From contig NZ_SNTZ01000003.1 of the NCBI RefSeq assembly GCF_004916895.1, forward strand, positions 186,001 to 250,000: a stretch of 64,000 bases of DNA. Reading direction: 5' to 3'. The notes beneath the pieces are model-generated. The model saw nothing but the letters and a program-made list of their open reading frames with translations, did not search any database and was not told the origin of the DNA. This stretch comes from Flagellimonas alvinocaridis (GTDB lineage Bacteria > Bacteroidota > Bacteroidia > Flavobacteriales > Flavobacteriaceae). A program made the translations under genes and the position numbers. Below, in pieces: positions 60,639 to 64,000 of this stretch; the stretch's first letter is position 1, and each line of letters begins with the position of its first letter.

Positions 60639-60878
60639 ACAGAGTATGGATTGAACGGTTTAAGAAAGTGCAAATTTACGACTTTGGACTGGATTTTCGG
60701 CTATGGTCCAACGGAGTTGTTAACTGAAAATGTTGATAGTCTTCATTTGACAAAGTGTTATAGGGCTATTGTTTGTGAAATTACTTGGGTGTTAAGTTTT
60801 TGCATTTTCGATTTGCTGTAAAAAGATGTTGGGTTTTCCTATCTTAGACGGATTAACGCTAATTCAAAACCCAACCAC

Positions 60879-62471
60879 ATGAAAACTGTTAAAACCTTGT
60901 TATCAGCGGTGCTGCTTCTTAGTTGTATTGCACCGGCAACCGCCCAAAAAAAATACTCCAAAAAACAAGTTGAAAAATTAAAGGCCGAAGTCGCCCAAAT
61001 CGTGGAAGGCCATAGAAAACAATCTCAAGTGATGGTGGATAAAATCTTCAGCTTTGCCGAGCTTGGTTTTCAAGAAGTGGAGAGTTCCAAATACCTTACA
61101 GGGATTCTAGAAGACAATGGTTTTGCCATTGAGCATTCCATTTCTGGTATTCCCACGGCTTGGTTTGCTACATGGAGCAACGGTGATGGACCTGTAATTG
61201 CTTTGGGAAGTGATGTGGACTGTATTCCAAAGGCATCGCAATATCCGGGAGTAGGATATCACAAACCCATCGTGGAAGGCGCACCTGGACATGGGGAAGG
61301 GCATAACTCGGGAATTCCATTGAACATCACCTCCGCTTTGGCCGTAAAGCAAATTATGGAACGCGAGAATATTGGTGGCACTTTGATTCTTTGGCCTGGT
61401 ATTGCCGAAGAATTGGTAGCGGCAAAAGCGTGGTACGTTCGTGATGGTCTTTTTGATGATATCGACATGTGTATTTTTACCCACGTAGGCAATAATTTTG
61501 GGGTTTCATGGGGACCAACCCGTGGAACGGGTTTGATTTCCGTTGAATATCTTTTTGAAGGGGAAGCGGCCCATTCTGCCGGCGCTCCATGGCGTGGAAG
61601 AAGCGCCCTTGATGCTGCCGAATTGATGAATATTGGGTGGAATTACAAACGGGAGCATTTGCATCCGCTCAAACGCTCCCATTCCATTTTTACCGATGCC
61701 GGCGATCAACCCAATGTAGTTCCGTCCAAAGCGGCTATTTGGTTCTATTTTAGGGATATTAAATATGAAGGTATCATGGAAATGTACGCCGAAGCCAACG
61801 ATATTGCCAAAGGAGCGGCCTTAATGACTGGAACTACCATGACCTCTAGGGTTTTGGGGACGGCATGGCCTAGACATTACAATAAGGTGATTGCGGAAAC
61901 CATGTATGAAAACATTAAACAAGTAGGCTTGCCTACTTGGTCTGCGGCCGACCAAGCCCTGGCCAAAGCTGTCCAGACAGAAGTGGGTTCGGAGAAGATT
62001 GAAGGCCTTCCTACCGAATTGGCGGAGCTGGGACTTCCTGTATTGGAGCCTGTTAGCGGTGGTTCGGATGATATTGGTGATATCTCTTGGAAAGTGCCCA
62101 CGGTTACCATGCGTTTTCCTTCCAATATCCCCGGATTGCAGGGTCATCATTGGAGCAACGCTATAGCTATGGCCACCCCAATTGCCCATAAAGGAGTTAC
62201 GGCCGGGGCCAAAGCCGAAGCCATGACCTTATTGGACTTTTTCTTAAATCCTGAGTTGCTCAAAGGAGCGTGGGACTACTTCAACAATGAACAGAGCAAA
62301 GAAACCAAATATCAGCCTATGATTGCTGCAGACGATATGCCGCCCACTTATTTGAACAAGGATAAACAGGAGACCTACCGCTCGGAACTGCAAAAATATT
62401 ATTACGATGAAACCAAATACGATACCTATCTGGAACAATTGGGTGTAGAGTATCCAACGGTAAAAGAATAG
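60879..62471 (+). CDS. Exported M20-family amidohydrolase (AbgB/IAA-hydrolase-like)
   Basis: 530 residues with a signal peptide (ending ATAQ). M20D-type pattern: IFSFAELGFQEVESSKYL, PVIALGSDVDCIP, GAPGHGEGHNSGIPLNITSAL (in part), ILWPGIAEELVAAK (EE pair), and FTHVGNNFGVSWG. The dimerisation domain region contains GEAAHSAGAPWRGRSALDA, and the late GGSDDIGDISWKVPTVTMRF holds the last ligands. It hydrolyses amide-linked amino-acid conjugates or peptides in the periplasm; substrate unknown. A TATCTTAG element lies about 30 bp upstream of the ATG. It ends at the repeat 62484-62542. Confidence 0.92.
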   Translation: MKTVKTLLSAVLLLSCIAPATAQKKYSKKQVEKLKAEVAQIVEGHRKQSQVMVDKIFSFAELGFQEVESSKYLTGILEDNGFAIEHSISGIPTAWFATWSNGDGPVIALGSDVDCIPKASQYPGVGYHKPIVEGAPGHGEGHNSGIPLNITSALAVKQIMERENIGGTLILWPGIAEELVAAKAWYVRDGLFDDIDMCIFTHVGNNFGVSWGPTRGTGLISVEYLFEGEAAHSAGAPWRGRSALDAAELMNIGWNYKREHLHPLKRSHSIFTDAGDQPNVVPSKAAIWFYFRDIKYEGIMEMYAEANDIAKGAALMTGTTMTSRVLGTAWPRHYNKVIAETMYENIKQVGLPTWSAADQALAKAVQTEVGSEKIEGLPTELAELGLPVLEPVSGGSDDIGDISWKVPTVTMRFPSNIPGLQGHHWSNAIAMATPIAHKGVTAGAKAEAMTLLDFFLNPELLKGAWDYFNNEQSKETKYQPMIAADDMPPTYLNKDKQETYRSELQKYYYDETKYDTYLEQLGVEYPTVKE

Positions 62472-62483
62472 GATTTTTTGATG

Positions 62484-62542
62484 TGTCATATCGAGTGTGG
62501 CCGAAAACCGTTAGGCACATCTCGACTGCGCTCGATGTGACA
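62484..62542. repeat. Composite palindromic repeat between convergent genes
   Basis: Outer arms TGTCATATCGAG (62484-62495) and CTCGATGTGACA (62531-62542) pair with one mismatch. The right half repeats the element found inside purL. It lies 13 bp after the amidohydrolase stop and 5 bp from the methyltransferase stop, where it could act as a two-way terminator. Confidence 0.75.
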
Positions 62543-62546
62543 GTAT

Positions 62547-63761
62547 TTAGGCTTTCTTTTTCATCAAGGCCATATAAAACCCATCAAAACCACTTTCTGA
62601 GGCGTAGACATTTTTCTCTCTGATGAACTCAAAATCCTTTCCATTTTCGGATTCCAAGAACTTTTTGACTTGCTCCGAGTTTTCTTGGGGAAGGATGGAA
62701 CAGGTAGCATAGACCATTTGCCCACCTTTTTTGAGCATCTTACTGTAGTTCTGTAGAATGTCCTGTTGAACCCCCATGATGCGGTCAATGAACTCAGGTT
62801 CGAGCTTCCATTTGGAGTCAGGGTTTCTTTTGATGACCCCTAGACCGGAACATGGGGCATCCAATAACAATCGGTCGGCACTGTTGTACAATTTTTTGAT
62901 CACTTTGGTGGAATCTATGGCACGAGTCTCCATATTATGGACACCATTGCGACGTGCCCTGACTTTTAGTTTTTTGAGCTTACTTTCATAAATATCCAAG
63001 GCAATCAACTGTCCCTTATTTTGCATGTGGGCAGCCAAGTGAAGGGTTTTACCGCCTGCTCCGGCACAGGCATCGATGACACGGTGTCCAGGTTCAACTT
63101 CCAAAAAAGGAGCCACCAATTGTGATGAGGCATCTTGTACTTCAAAAAGTCCATCTTTGAAAGCGGAAGTGACAAATACATTTTTCCGTTCTTTGAGCTG
63201 CAGGGCGTCAGGATAGCCAGCCAAGGTTTCGGTTTCAATATCTTCCTTGGCCAAAAAGGACTGAAGTTGATTTTTTTGGATTTTTAGAGTGTTGGTACGG
63301 AGGATTACATCCGCCTGCTGGTTGAGTGCGGCGATTTCCTTGGTCCAAAGTTTGTTGCCCAAGGATTTTTCACCCAGTTCATCCATCCAATCGGGAATGG
63401 ATTCCCTAAACTTTCGAATTTTTGAAAGCTCATCAAACCGTCCTTTTATGCGACGCTCAGGAGTACCTTCCAGCTGTTTCCAATCTGGGATTCGGATTCC
63501 TTTCAACACACACCAAACCGAAAACAATCGAAACAAGTGGGGACGGGTATATGGTTCATGGGCCTCGGCAATTTCAGTGTATAACCGTTTCCATCGAACA
63601 ATGTCATAGGTTGTTTCTGCAATAAATCCTCTATCACGTGCACCCCAGCGCTTATCATACCGCAGTACTTTTTCAATGACCTTATCGGCATATTCACCCT
63701 CATTAAAAATAAGATGTAGGGCATCAATAACGGCAAAAACAAGATTTCGATGTAAACGCAT
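62547..63761 (-). CDS. RsmB/NOP family rRNA (cytosine-C5) methyltransferase
   Basis: 404 residues. An N-terminal NusB-like helical region (1-130) is followed by the SAM-dependent domain: VIDACAGAGGKTLHLAAHMQN (in part; SAM loop), LIALDIYESKLKKLKVRARRNGV in part, LLLDAPCSGLGVIKRNPDSKW (in part; Cys in PCS) and MVYATCSILPQENSEQV (catalytic Cys in TCS). It methylates cytosine in rRNA with a two-Cys mechanism. It probably acts on 16S rRNA like RsmB; the exact site is not shown. It converges on the amidohydrolase across the palindromic repeat. Confidence 0.94.
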   Translation of the reverse strand: MRLHRNLVFAVIDALHLIFNEGEYADKVIEKVLRYDKRWGARDRGFIAETTYDIVRWKRLYTEIAEAHEPYTRPHLFRLFSVWCVLKGIRIPDWKQLEGTPERRIKGRFDELSKIRKFRESIPDWMDELGEKSLGNKLWTKEIAALNQQADVILRTNTLKIQKNQLQSFLAKEDIETETLAGYPDALQLKERKNVFVTSAFKDGLFEVQDASSQLVAPFLEVEPGHRVIDACAGAGGKTLHLAAHMQNKGQLIALDIYESKLKKLKVRARRNGVHNMETRAIDSTKVIKKLYNSADRLLLDAPCSGLGVIKRNPDSKWKLEPEFIDRIMGVQQDILQNYSKMLKKGGQMVYATCSILPQENSEQVKKFLESENGKDFEFIREKNVYASESGFDGFYMALMKKKA

Positions 63762-63774
63762 GGTGTAAAATAAG

Positions 63775-63804
63775 TTGCAAAGGTATCATTTCTACTTACT
63801 TTTA
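63775..63804 (+). promoter_or_regulatory. Promoter of the right-edge lipoprotein gene
   Basis: TTG (63775-63777), 19 bp, TACTTTTA (63797-63804), close to TTG-N19-TAnnTTTG. The ATG follows at 63821. Confidence 0.6.
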
Positions 63805-63820
63805 TAGCAAAATATCTACT

Positions 63821-64000
63821 ATGCGATTTTCTATTTGTGTGCTATTGGGCCTAATCTTGGTTTCCTGTGTTGATGAAAAAAAGCAACAGCCGTTTCAAGG
63901 GGTGTCCATCACGCCCGTTTATGAGGATTCGGTAAGCATTAGGGCCATTACTTTTTTGGACAGCAATACGTTGGCCTTTGCAGGAAGTAAGGGAATATAT
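63821..64000 (+). CDS. Lipoprotein, 5' end only (possible beta-propeller protein)
   Basis: The first 60 codons of a gene cut by the window edge. A lipoprotein signal MRFSICVLLGLILVSC (Cys16) is followed by VDEKKQQPFQG and then VSIRAITFLDSNTLAFAGSKGIY. The last part resembles the first blade of a BNR/YCF48-like propeller (surface or plant-PSII-stability-like). The identity is tentative because most of the gene is outside the window. Confidence 0.8.
   Translation, partial: MRFSICVLLGLILVSCVDEKKQQPFQGVSITPVYEDSVSIRAITFLDSNTLAFAGSKGIY

Overview
The window looks like a chromosomal segment from a marine-type Flavobacteriaceae bacterium (Bacteroidota), possibly close to Muricauda/Flagellimonas; the genus is an inference. 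Supporting marks are a PorP/SprF-type outer-membrane protein with a SPOR-like tail, a TonB-dependent receptor paired with a DUF4249 lipoprotein, LytS/LytTR regulation with 2TM-domain proteins, a LETM1-related protein, many lipoproteins with SxC-type lipoboxes, starts without Shine-Dalgarno sequences, and promoters of the Bacteroidota type (TTG, about 19 bp, TAnnTTTG). I see no rRNA, tRNA, CRISPR array, integrase or transposase.

Layout. 1-7.3 kb: 5' part of a TPR hybrid histidine kinase (truncated by the window edge), a DoxX membrane protein, a membrane class III nucleotide cyclase, a GNAT, the PorP/SprF protein and a PaiB-like flavoprotein. 7.3-15 kb: secreted proteins and lipoproteins (DUF4382, an unknown, NTF2-like), the TonB receptor/DUF4249 pair and a GHL10-like lipoprotein. 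15.2-18.9 kb: a LytS-type kinase with a 2TM domain fused to its C-terminus, four consecutive stand-alone 2TM proteins, and a LytTR response regulator. 18.9-30 kb: LETM1-related protein, split DUF4331 pair with a TPR lipoprotein, small MscS channel, CorA, OmpW, ECF sigma/anti-sigma pair, YjdI/YjdJ-like pair, SodC and an alpha/beta-hydrolase-OsmC fusion.

29.8-44.5 kb is a long one-strand run of mostly exported hydrolases: DUF2490, a BNR-repeat propeller, two amidohydrolases, YdeI-like, M1 and M28 peptidases, VOC protein, a propeller with two NTF2-like domains, and a fused trehalose-6-phosphate synthase/phosphatase. Several joints overlap (ATGA or TGATG). A GH15 enzyme is divergent from the trehalose gene. 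46.4-56.4 kb: a PLP-dependent decarboxylase, then a fatty-acid beta-oxidation operon marR-fadN-fadA-[four-helix-bundle gene]-fadE, with the acyl-CoA ligase upstream on the same strand. A 28-bp perfect palindrome sits in the marR promoter. 56.5-64 kb: GNAT, purL, an M20 amidohydrolase, an RsmB-family rRNA methyltransferase and the start of a lipoprotein gene.

The strongest candidates for undescribed biology are: (1) the kinase/five-2TM/LytTR locus, which looks like a membrane signalling module made by serial duplication of a domain of unknown function; (2) a small four-helix-bundle gene inserted in the fad operon between short inverted motifs, with a gene-less relative of the same repeat in the next gap; (3) a palindromic intergenic repeat that also occurs in frame inside purL, adding about ten residues at an inter-domain linker.
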